Below are positions 1-6,747 of a DNA stretch of 56,194 nt, piece after piece. This stretch comes from an actinobacterium SCGC AAA027-J17. GTDB taxonomy: Bacteria > Actinomycetota > Actinomycetes > Nanopelagicales > Nanopelagicaceae. The stretch spans positions 36,390 through 92,583 of the forward strand of contig KB912754.1 in NCBI GenBank assembly GCA_000383815.1. Reading direction: 5' to 3'. Numbering within the stretch: position 1 is the stretch's first letter; every line of letters begins with the position of its first letter. The translations under genes and the position numbers were made by a program. Below the pieces are notes generated by a model. The model saw only the letters and a program-made list of their open reading frames with translations, did not search any database and was not told the origin of the DNA.

Positions 1-601
1 CTCTAACTTCATACATGTATTTAGATCCAGCACCATAGAATCCAAATAAACCGAGTGCCAGATTACTTTTTCGATTTGGCGTAACGGCTAAAACCTCTTC
101 GGCAGAGGCGAGAAGTACGCCAATCCAACCCGGTCCATTGTCAATCCACTTTGAATCGAGAATCTTACTTTTTTCAATATTTAAAGTTAAAGCGACCTCG
201 GTTAACAAATCCGAACTTAGCGCCTCGCCTCGAATCATTTCTGGCGCCTTAAATGAAAATCTATCTTTGCTCTGCATAACTTGAATCAAGCCGATGCCAC
301 ATTCTTGAATCACTTTACTTTTATTAGGGGTGCCCGCATGATCAAGCCATGCTTTAGCAGTGCCCAGTGTGGGATGACCAGCAAAAGGCAATTCAGAAGT
401 TGGAGTAAAGATTCTTAAGCCATAATCAGCTTCATTGTCATTTGGAGTTAGAACAAATGTTGTTTCACTTAAATTAGTCCATCGAGCAAAATCTTGCATC
501 TGCTTAGTACTTAACTCGTTTGCCTCAAAGACCACACCAACTGGATTCCCACTAAAGGGTTCAGCACCAAATACATCAATCTCGTAATATGTTTTTCCCA
601 T
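1..601 (-). CDS. PhzF family isomerase/epimerase-like protein (3' end outside window)
   Basis: The first 200 codons of a PhzF/YddE-family protein; the stop lies off the left edge. The family folds like diaminopimelate epimerase but is metal- and PLP-free, and most members have no assigned substrate. Seen here: N-terminal YEIDVFGAEPFSGNPV, then LSETTFVL, which carries the glutamate that is catalytic in PhzF, and FAGHPTLGTAKAWL, the family glycine/histidine loop. The ATG at 601 gives the normal PhzF N terminus at once (MGKTYYEIDVF). The family assignment is firm; the reaction is unknown. It stands alone, 166 bp from the next gene, in a slightly more AT-rich stretch. Confidence 0.88.
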   Translation of the reverse strand, partial: MGKTYYEIDVFGAEPFSGNPVGVVFEANELSTKQMQDFARWTNLSETTFVLTPNDNEADYGLRIFTPTSELPFAGHPTLGTAKAWLDHAGTPNKSKVIQECGIGLIQVMQSKDRFSFKAPEMIRGEALSSDLLTEVALTLNIEKSKILDSKWIDNGPGWIGVLLASAEEVLAVTPNRKSNLALGLFGFYGAGSKYMYEVR

Positions 602-607
602 TGCGCA

Positions 608-613
608 AATATG
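608..613 (-). promoter_or_regulatory. Possible -10 of PhzF gene
   Basis: CATATT lies 6 nt before the ATG at 601, the spacing seen at many starts in this window, but the first base departs from TAnnnT. Weak call. Confidence 0.3.
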
Positions 614-767
614 CCATAAAGGCCTGAGGGGCTAAAATATCGGATTGAAACACTTGCTAAAAATCTAATCTAGCCTTCTTGGATTCAAAATAGAAAGGAA
701 CTTCTACTATACCAAAATGCAAATTCAATAAATTTACGATTCGTCCTAATTAACTTATAAAAATAAA

Positions 768-1739
768 TCAGATCTCTAGAAATACCTTTACTCTCCTAAT
801 TGTCTCCTCAAGATAGTTTGGCAACATTTTTGCGTGTTCAGCATTTAAAGTTTCATAAAGATAATTCAATAAGAGTAGTCGTCGGTGCATAAGCAACATT
901 TCTAGATCCTTCTCTTCGTACTTTGGCAATGGTTTGACCGACTTGTAACCTTCAAGGAGCGCTCTCTCTTGATCAGGAGTGTCTAGGTAGTACAAGGCCG
1001 TAGCTATATCCTGAATCGGAAGGCCTATTCCACAATCGTCAAAATCAAATACAGATAGCTGGCCTAGATCCCATTTCAAGTTCCAACCATGCAGATCGGC
1101 ATGAATTAATTGTGACTTATTTTTCTCGAACAAATCATTGGTTCGCCTAGTTATCTCATCAAATGCATCTACTACGAGCTTTTTATGTTCAACACTTAGT
1201 TGACTCTCTTTACCACGCAGTAAATCCGGAGAGCCCCAAAAAGGGTCGTTAAAGGTCGGGGTTTGGGAATTATCTGGCAACACAAAATCGACAGACAAGT
1301 TGTGCATGTTTGCCATAGCAGCTCCAAGAGCCTGCAGCTGAGTAGGCGTAGGGTCATACCCGACATCAACGCCATCTAGCCATGAGTACACAACACAGTT
1401 TAGATCGCGGCCTATTTCCTGATGGAAAAATGTTGTTATGTAACTTTCTTGCTTATTTGATATTGGCCTAGCAGTTTTAACTAAATGTGAGTTGTTCAAG
1501 AATTTCACCCATGCTACCTCAGCTTCAATATTTGCCTTGCTACGAGGTGAATTAATACTGATTCGAAATGCATAGTTGGCTTCATCTATAGCAGTGACCT
1601 TAAATGTAGCGTTGTTCTCGTAATTGATCATCTCAATGGACTTGACCGAGATTTTATAATTTTCTAGCACCACCAAAGCTGACTTTTTAAGGGAATCTAT
1701 TTGATACTCTTCCGGCGTTGAAAAAAAATCAATTGTCAT
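768..1739 (-). CDS. APH-fold phosphotransferase (RdoA/homoserine kinase-like)
   Basis: About 323 residues of the aminoglycoside phosphotransferase / choline kinase fold, ATP-dependent kinases of small hydroxylated molecules. The catalytic loop IHADLHGWNL (Brenner HxDxxxxN) and the following metal-binding VFDFDDCG are both intact about two thirds along, and the N-terminal lobe has the expected AYAFRI strand holding the ATP lysine equivalent position (here arginine). A GTG at 1769 would add ten residues, but the ATG at 1739 has TATCAT exactly 6 nt upstream and is preferred. Substrate is unknown; resistance to aminoglycosides is not implied, since the sequence resembles the RdoA/homoserine-kinase branch more than APH(3'). 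A second APH domain occurs in the fusion protein at 6744-9686. Confidence 0.8.
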   Translation of the reverse strand: MTIDFFSTPEEYQIDSLKKSALVVLENYKISVKSIEMINYENNATFKVTAIDEANYAFRISINSPRSKANIEAEVAWVKFLNNSHLVKTARPISNKQESYITTFFHQEIGRDLNCVVYSWLDGVDVGYDPTPTQLQALGAAMANMHNLSVDFVLPDNSQTPTFNDPFWGSPDLLRGKESQLSVEHKKLVVDAFDEITRRTNDLFEKNKSQLIHADLHGWNLKWDLGQLSVFDFDDCGIGLPIQDIATALYYLDTPDQERALLEGYKSVKPLPKYEEKDLEMLLMHRRLLLLNYLYETLNAEHAKMLPNYLEETIRRVKVFLEI

Positions 1740-1745
1740 TGGGAA

Positions 1746-1751
1746 ATGATA
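1746..1751 (-). promoter_or_regulatory. -10 element, leaderless start of APH gene
   Basis: TATCAT followed by 6 nt and the ATG at 1739; transcription would begin at the start codon. This decides the start over the upstream GTG at 1769. Confidence 0.5.
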
Positions 1752-1811
1752 ACTCAGCTTTTTTCTCACTTAATTGGTGCAACGGATCCTGTACTTCGAA
1801 ATTAACTTGAA

Positions 1812-2720
1812 TTATTGAATCGACTCAGGATTGGCTTCCATTTTTCTTAGAGTTGCAATCCGCTCAGCAATTGGAGGATGAGTAGCAAATAATCGAGAGG
1901 CAGCGGAAGCATCAAGGGGTGATTCAATATACATATGCGCCACCGCGCTAGAGCGTGCCTGAACAACTGTGGTGTCTCTTGCTAAAACCTCTAGTGCTGA
2001 ACGAAGTCCAGCCGGATTACGAGTAAAAGAGATTGCAGTTGCATCAGCTAAAGATTCACGTTTTCTTGAAACTGCAGATTTCAACATCGTGGCGGCAATC
2101 GGCGCAAGAATTAAAGGAATGATGGCAAGAAATATTGGCATCTGACCTCCGCCATGATCTCGATTTCTGCCTCCGCCAAACCAAAGCATTCTCATTAATA
2201 TGTCTGAGATCAAAGCCACGATGCCAGCTGTTGTAGCAGCAACTGCTGAAACTAAAGTGTCTCGGTTAGCCACATGAGCCATCTCGTGAGCCACAACTCC
2301 TTGCAACTCATCACGATCCATAGAGTTTAACAATCCAGTTGTGAAAGCAATTAACGCATGGTTTGGATCCCTGCCAGTAGCAAAGGCATTTGGTGCCGGA
2401 TCATCAACGAGTGCAACCTTTGGCATTGGCAGGCCAGATGCAATGCAAACCTCATTCACTAAATTAAATAATTGAGGATGATCAGATTGTTGAATGACTT
2501 GGGCTCTAGTCATCTTTAATACCAATTTATCTGAGGCGTAATACGAGCCCCAAACTGAAATTAAGGATATGCCAACGGCAAGTGGAATTACTCCAGCTCC
2601 TGAACCACCAAAACTTGCAATTGCAATGTATGCAATAAACCAAACAAGTACGCCCATAAAAAAGAGCAGAAAAAAGGTTTTTCTGCGGTTAACACTTTGG
2701 AGTGCGCGGAAATTAGCCAT
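1812..2720 (-). CDS. htpX: HtpX-like M48 zinc metalloprotease
   Basis: 302-residue membrane-integrated M48 peptidase, a quality-control protease acting on misfolded membrane proteins. Two N-terminal membrane segments (about residues 15-35 and 38-55) precede the zinc motif HEMAHVANRD (HExxH) near residue 145; two more hydrophobic segments flank it, and the third zinc ligand glutamate lies in KRESLADATAI. The C terminus ends with the family ATHPPIAERI motif. It starts 2 bp after the LemA stop and so is co-transcribed with and probably translationally coupled to it. LemA-HtpX pairs are a recurrent arrangement in bacteria. Name by family; individual function not tested. Confidence 0.92.
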   Translation of the reverse strand: MANFRALQSVNRRKTFFLLFFMGVLVWFIAYIAIASFGGSGAGVIPLAVGISLISVWGSYYASDKLVLKMTRAQVIQQSDHPQLFNLVNEVCIASGLPMPKVALVDDPAPNAFATGRDPNHALIAFTTGLLNSMDRDELQGVVAHEMAHVANRDTLVSAVAATTAGIVALISDILMRMLWFGGGRNRDHGGGQMPIFLAIIPLILAPIAATMLKSAVSRKRESLADATAISFTRNPAGLRSALEVLARDTTVVQARSSAVAHMYIESPLDASAASRLFATHPPIAERIATLRKMEANPESIQ

Positions 2721-2722
2721 GG

Positions 2723-3277
2723 TTAAAACTTAACATTTGGAACATTACGAGCAGATGGATCATCTACTTCGTAAAATTCTCGCTCTCCAACCTTGGCTAG
2801 CCCAACAAAAAAACTAGTCGGAATTGTTTTGACCGCTGTATTCAGACTTCGAACTGTCTCGTTATAGAACTGCCGGGAGAATGAAACCTTATTCTCAGTA
2901 GTAGCAAGCTCTTCCTGAAGTTGTAAGAAATTACTTGAGGCCTTTAGATCTGGATAAGCCTCAGCTACTGCAAGTAAGCCTCGTAGTGCATTAGTTAGAG
3001 CGCCATCTGCAGCAGCAATTGCTGGCAGTGTTGATGCGCTGGTAGACGCTGCTCTTGCCTGCACAACATTTTCCAAAGCCTCTTTCTCATGGGCGGCGTA
3101 CCCTTTTACGGTTTCAACCAAATTTGGAATCAGATCGGCGCGACGTTTTAACTGCACCTCGATTTGTGAGAATGATTCATCAACTTGAACATTTAATCTC
3201 ACCAAACGGTTGTATTGAATGATGGTGTAAATAACTAGGAATACTGCTAACAAAATTACAATTAAGGATATGTCCAT
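2723..3277 (-). CDS. lemA: LemA family protein
   Basis: 184-residue LemA-family protein: one N-terminal membrane segment (about residues 4-20) then a long helical cytoplasmic or extracytoplasmic domain. Family signatures are visible: YNRLVRLNVQVDESFSQIEVQLKRRADLIPNLVETVKGYAAHE near residues 22-66 (two shorter blocks, NRLV and RRADLIPNL, are the hallmark) and FYNETVRSLNTAVKTIP near 140. Function is unknown; it is repeatedly encoded beside HtpX-type proteases. First gene of a two-gene unit with HtpX. The ATG at 3277 has TACTGT 6 nt upstream, pointing to a leaderless transcript. Confidence 0.92.
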   Translation of the reverse strand: MDISLIVILLAVFLVIYTIIQYNRLVRLNVQVDESFSQIEVQLKRRADLIPNLVETVKGYAAHEKEALENVVQARAASTSASTLPAIAAADGALTNALRGLLAVAEAYPDLKASSNFLQLQEELATTENKVSFSRQFYNETVRSLNTAVKTIPTSFFVGLAKVGEREFYEVDDPSARNVPNVKF

Positions 3278-3283
3278 GGCAGT

Positions 3284-3289
3284 ACAGTA
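3284..3289 (-). promoter_or_regulatory. -10 element of lemA-htpX
   Basis: TACTGT, 6 nt before the lemA ATG at 3277; leaderless-type promoter. Confidence 0.5.
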
Positions 3290-3430
3290 TCAAAAGCAGA
3301 TTTCTCAAATTCGCCCTTAGGATCAAGTCAGGTGGTGATATGCCCCCTCTACCCCGCGCCATTACCTAAAAAGGATTGGCCTTGATCTAGTACTGCCACT
3401 TACTTAACTTCCCATCAAAGAAAAGTTATG

Positions 3431-3436
3431 TAGGAT
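3431..3436 (+). promoter_or_regulatory. -10 element of nitroreductase gene
   Basis: TAGGAT, 6 nt before the GTG at 3443. Supports the GTG start. Confidence 0.5.
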
Positions 3437-3442
3437 CAGTAT

Positions 3443-4198
3443 GTGGCATCGATTCCAGATAAAGATTTCCCCAGCCAGATCTCAGCATTTTTAGCATCCC
3501 GCAGATCAACTCGCGAGTTTCTTCCGACTGCTGTTCCGCAGGAGATCATTGATCAAATACTGACCGATTCATTAACTGCGCCAAGCTGGTCAAATACCAG
3601 ACCATTTAAAGTCGCAATTGCAACTGGTGAGGTTAGAGATCGAATCAGTAATGAGTTTCTCTCCAGGTGGGCGGTGCTATCCCAGATTATGCGAAAAGGG
3701 GTACGAAATAAGTTACGACTTATCTACTCTTGGTATGGCCTACCAACTAGCAATCGATCAATAGTTAAGCCCTATGTAAAAGAGTTAAGACCTAGAGCCC
3801 AACGTGTTGGTAAAGAGCTATATGAGTTGTTTGGCGTTAAACGCGGTGATCGCACAGCAAGAGATGTCCAATGGGGGAAGAATTACTCCTTCTTTGGTGC
3901 TCCAGTAGAGCTTTTTATCTATATTCATAAAAGCCTTCATGTTTACGCCGCATCAGATGCCGGCTTGATGATGCAAAACCTGATGCTCTCAGCCCATGCT
4001 CACGGTCTTGGTACCTGCGCACAAGGGGCGGTAAATATTTGGGATGATGCTGTAAGAAAAGAGTTTGATATTTCAAAGGATTACCGGCTTTTGTGCGGCA
4101 TGGCAATTGGTTACCCAGCAGATACTCCAGTTAATAAGTTCCAAGCCAATCGAATTGGGTTAGATGAGTTGATCATTAAGCCCAAGAAATCAAGGTAA
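3443..4198 (+). CDS. Nitroreductase family FMN-dependent oxidoreductase
   Basis: 251 residues of the nitroreductase fold, NAD(P)H/FMN enzymes reducing nitro compounds, quinones or flavins. The N-terminal RRSTREFLPTAVPQEIIDQIL and the APSWSNTRPFK loop (FMN phosphate and ribityl binding) are typical, as is the C-terminal SAHAHGLGTCAQGAV segment. Between them is an inserted arginine/lysine-rich helical stretch (about residues 75-140) longer than in classical NfsB. Start is a GTG chosen from the family N terminus and the TAGGAT box 6 nt upstream. Its last 9 bp overlap the convergent peroxiredoxin gene. Substrate unknown. Confidence 0.85.
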   Translation: MASIPDKDFPSQISAFLASRRSTREFLPTAVPQEIIDQILTDSLTAPSWSNTRPFKVAIATGEVRDRISNEFLSRWAVLSQIMRKGVRNKLRLIYSWYGLPTSNRSIVKPYVKELRPRAQRVGKELYELFGVKRGDRTARDVQWGKNYSFFGAPVELFIYIHKSLHVYAASDAGLMMQNLMLSAHAHGLGTCAQGAVNIWDDAVRKEFDISKDYRLLCGMAIGYPADTPVNKFQANRIGLDELIIKPKKSR

Positions 4199-4753
4199 CT
4201 GAGCTAGTACCCAATCAACATCTTTATTGCTAGGAAAGACTGGGTAATGGTGCTTTGTAATTACGCCATCTTTAATTATCAAGGTTAATCTCTTTAATAA
4301 TTTTAAGAAGTTAGCCTCAAACGTAGGAAGCTTTAATGAATCAGCGAATTCAAATTTCTCATCACTTAGGATTTCATAGGGAAGATCAACTCGATCCTTT
4401 AACTCCTTCTGATAGGCACTACTTTGCACACTCAAGCCAAAGAGATTATCTAAATGTGCTTTCAACTTCGGGTAATTATCCCTGTATGAACAAGCTTGCG
4501 GGGTGCAACCACGAGCACCTGGAATATCATCCCAGCCATCAGGAAGAGCCACACCTGGAACACCTGTCATCGGATAAATAAAAACCACAGTTGTGCCTTT
4601 CAACGTTGATAAATCAATTAACTCTCCATTAGTTGCTGTGAGAAATACTGGATTTAGCTTGATTCCATCTAAATGATCTGCCGCGCCATCATCTTGTGGA
4701 ATAGGCAGATTATCTGGTAGATCAAGATAATTACTTTGCGGTGTATTTGTCAT
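4190..4753 (-). CDS. PrxQ/Bcp-like peroxiredoxin with loop insertion
   Basis: 187-residue AhpC/TSA-fold peroxiredoxin that would reduce hydroperoxides. The motif GARGCTPQACSYRD holds the peroxidatic and resolving cysteines with the C-x4-C spacing of the Bcp/PrxQ class. Compared with E. coli Bcp the loop before the first cysteine is longer (YPMTGVPG...DGWDDIPGARGC), a variant I have seen in other bacterial redoxin proteins. No signal peptide, so cytoplasmic. Its ATG overlaps the EamA stop (ATGA), giving translational coupling; the operon logic is unclear. Convergent overlap of 9 bp with the nitroreductase gene. Confidence 0.85.
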   Translation of the reverse strand: MTNTPQSNYLDLPDNLPIPQDDGAADHLDGIKLNPVFLTATNGELIDLSTLKGTTVVFIYPMTGVPGVALPDGWDDIPGARGCTPQACSYRDNYPKLKAHLDNLFGLSVQSSAYQKELKDRVDLPYEILSDEKFEFADSLKLPTFEANFLKLLKRLTLIIKDGVITKHHYPVFPSNKDVDWVLAQLP

Positions 4754-5631
4754 AATTTTTTCAACTTTGAGGTAGGCAGCAAATCTAAGATGAAAGTTGA
4801 ACCGATAATCACCAGAAGAGCGCCAAAAAGTTGAATTAGAGAGATAGCCTCATTTAAATAAAATGCGCCAATCAAAACAGCAACAACTGTTACTAAAAAC
4901 TCGACAGATATGGACCTAGTAGCGCCAATCTTTGCTACCAATGAGAAGTAAATTACATAACAAAATGCACTGCATAAAACCGCCAGGCTAACCATATAAA
5001 GCCAATCCACACCTAATAAGCCAGATTTTATGGGCACGAAAAACAAAATTGGCGACGTAAAAAGGCCCCCGAAGAAAAAAGCGCCAATGACCTGCTCCCA
5101 ATTCCCAACTGATGACATTTTTAACTTTGAGTAATTGCTTCCAAAGGCAGCGCTTATACAACCAATGACGCAGATGGAGAATCCGAAAAAGAATTGATCA
5201 CTAAATTGTCCGCTTGGAAAACCTACTAAAAATACAATTCCGGTGAACCCTAGAATTAATCCACAAAACCCTTTGCGATCTATCTGCTCAATGTTCATAA
5301 TTCGACCTATCACAGATGAGAACAGGGGAATTGCCCCGACCAATATTGCAGTTAATGCCGTCCCTATTCTTGGTACTGCAAGTGATAATCCAATAAGCTG
5401 CATTGAAACTGATGTAAAACCAAGTATTGCAAAATGTTTTACTCCAATTGAGAAATCAAGTTTTTTCCTAATGACTAAGGCTAGGAGAACAACACTGCCA
5501 CTTGCTATAAAAGATCTAACACTAATTGCGGCAGCCCAATCAAAAGCGTCAACTACTCTAAGTAGTAGCAGAAATGAGGCTCCCCAAAGTAGAGAAAGTA
5601 TTGCAAACTTGGTAGAGATCTCAGCCTTCAT
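4750..5631 (-). CDS. EamA/DMT family transporter
   Basis: 293-residue member of the drug/metabolite transporter superfamily: ten hydrophobic segments in two EamA repeats, with LWGASFLLLRV at the start of repeat 1 and GLILGFTGIVFLVGFPSG and LFGALLVIIGSTFIL as the characteristic ends of repeats. Such proteins usually export or import amino acids and other small metabolites; the substrate cannot be read from sequence. It lies 18 bp behind the CoA-transferase gene, so it may export or import an intermediate of that pathway, but it also has its own TAGCCT box 6 nt before the ATG, so expression may be partly independent. Overlaps the peroxiredoxin start by 4 bp. Confidence 0.88.
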   Translation of the reverse strand: MKAEISTKFAILSLLWGASFLLLLRVVDAFDWAAAISVRSFIASGSVVLLALVIRKKLDFSIGVKHFAILGFTSVSMQLIGLSLAVPRIGTALTAILVGAIPLFSSVIGRIMNIEQIDRKGFCGLILGFTGIVFLVGFPSGQFSDQFFFGFSICVIGCISAAFGSNYSKLKMSSVGNWEQVIGAFFFGGLFTSPILFFVPIKSGLLGVDWLYMVSLAVLCSAFCYVIYFSLVAKIGATRSISVEFLVTVVAVLIGAFYLNEAISLIQLFGALLVIIGSTFILDLLPTSKLKKL

Positions 5632-5637
5632 TTGATA

Positions 5638-5643
5638 AGGCTA
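5638..5643 (-). promoter_or_regulatory. Internal -10 element before EamA gene
   Basis: TAGCCT, 6 nt upstream of the ATG at 5631, in the 18-bp gap after the CoA-transferase gene. Would give a leaderless EamA-peroxiredoxin transcript. Confidence 0.4.
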
Positions 5644-5649
5644 GCGCAA

Positions 5650-6747
5650 CTACCCTTTTAGATTTGGCGGTGATAATCGATATTCAACTGGAGTTTTACT
5701 AAATGAGATTGGATTTGCAACTGATTTAACCCCATCAATCTCAACTATTGAGTTCAAGCCCAATGATTGAGCAAGATCAAAGGCCTCTTCAATATTATTT
5801 ATCGCACCCGCTGGAATCTTCACCTTCGCTAATGTAGAAATCCAATGATCTGCACTTTGTTGAGCAAAAATAGGCTCAAGCTGAGCATTTAACTGCTGAA
5901 GGTTTTCAACCCGAAGCTGATTGGTGGCAAATCGCTTATCTGCTATTAACTCTGGCTTAATGCAACCTGCAAACTTAGTAAATTGCTGATCACTTCCAAC
6001 TGCCACAATAAATTTTTTATCCTTTGCCTCAAATACTTGGTAGGGAGCAATTGATGGATGGGCATTTCCCATTGCCTTAGGGATTACACCTGCTGAGATA
6101 TAAGCTGATGCTTGATTTACTAAAGCAGATAATGTGGAGCTAAGTAAATTTAACTCAACCTTTTGGCCAACTCCCTGTTCATCTCTTGCCCGAAGTGCTG
6201 CCAGAATGCCAACTACAGCATGTAATCCGGTGATTACATCAACTAGTGCTACGCCAACCTTACTTGGATTGTTCTCATCACTGCCGGTAATACTCATTAA
6301 TCCACTCATGCCTTGCAATAAAAGATCATAACCAGGAAGTTCGGCAGCTTTTTCAGATGTACCAAAACCTGTAATTGAGCAGTAGATCAGCTTGGGATTA
6401 TTAGCAATCAACTTTGAATAACCTAGGTTGTACTTCTCCATGCCACCTGGTCCAAAGTTCTCCACAACAACATCGGATGAGTTAATCAATTCAACTGCAC
6501 GTACTTGATCTGCTTGATCTGTCAGATCAAGCTCTAACCCCTCTTTGTTGCGATTTACCGATAGGAAATAGGTGGCGTTGCCATTTTTATCAAAGGGTGG
6601 GCCCCAAGTACGGGTGTCATCTCCTACCCCGGGCCGTTCAACCTTAACTACCTGCGCACCTAAATCTGCCAGCAACATAGTTGCATATGGACCTGCTAAA
6701 ACTCTTGAGAAATCTGCAATTTTAATTCCAGCCAATGGTGGTTTCAT
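5650..6747 (-). CDS. CaiB/BaiF (class III) CoA-transferase, probably glutarate-type
   Basis: About 365 residues of a family III CoA-transferase, which moves CoA between carboxylic acids through an aspartyl-CoA thioester. Seen: ADFSRVLAGPYATMLLADLGA at the N terminus, VERPGVGDDTRTWGPPF, SVNRNKEGL, IYCSITGFG and GYDLLLQGMSGLMSITG (its aspartate is the expected catalytic residue). The VERPG-GDDTRTWGPPF block and PYQVFEAKDKKFIVAVGSDQQF resemble human SUGCT (succinyl-CoA:hydroxymethylglutarate/glutarate CoA-transferase) closely, from memory. With a glutaryl-CoA dehydrogenase 9 kb away, glutarate is the likeliest substrate (inference). Start: the ATG at 6747 overlaps the stop of the fusion gene as ATGA with AGGG 5 nt ahead; a start five codons upstream is less likely. 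Confidence 0.85.
   Translation of the reverse strand: MKPPLAGIKIADFSRVLAGPYATMLLADLGAQVVKVERPGVGDDTRTWGPPFDKNGNATYFLSVNRNKEGLELDLTDQADQVRAVELINSSDVVVENFGPGGMEKYNLGYSKLIANNPKLIYCSITGFGTSEKAAELPGYDLLLQGMSGLMSITGSDENNPSKVGVALVDVITGLHAVVGILAALRARDEQGVGQKVELNLLSSTLSALVNQASAYISAGVIPKAMGNAHPSIAPYQVFEAKDKKFIVAVGSDQQFTKFAGCIKPELIADKRFATNQLRVENLQQLNAQLEPIFAQQSADHWISTLAKVKIPAGAINNIEEAFDLAQSLGLNSIVEIDGVKSVANPISFSKTPVEYRLSPPNLKG

Noticed and set aside
602-767. Hidden short gene or RNA in the 166-bp gap after PhzF
   Set aside because: AT-rich sequence with no convincing ribosome site, open frame or hairpin; only a weak -10 candidate for the PhzF gene.
768-1739. Aminoglycoside resistance gene
   Set aside because: The APH fold is shared by many metabolic kinases; the sequence looks more like RdoA/homoserine kinase-type proteins and no mobile-element context is present.
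3180-3362. 60-codon minus-strand frame upstream of and overlapping lemA
   Set aside because: Mostly covered by the lemA 5' end in another frame, no hydrophobic or family pattern, and the lemA promoter sits within it.
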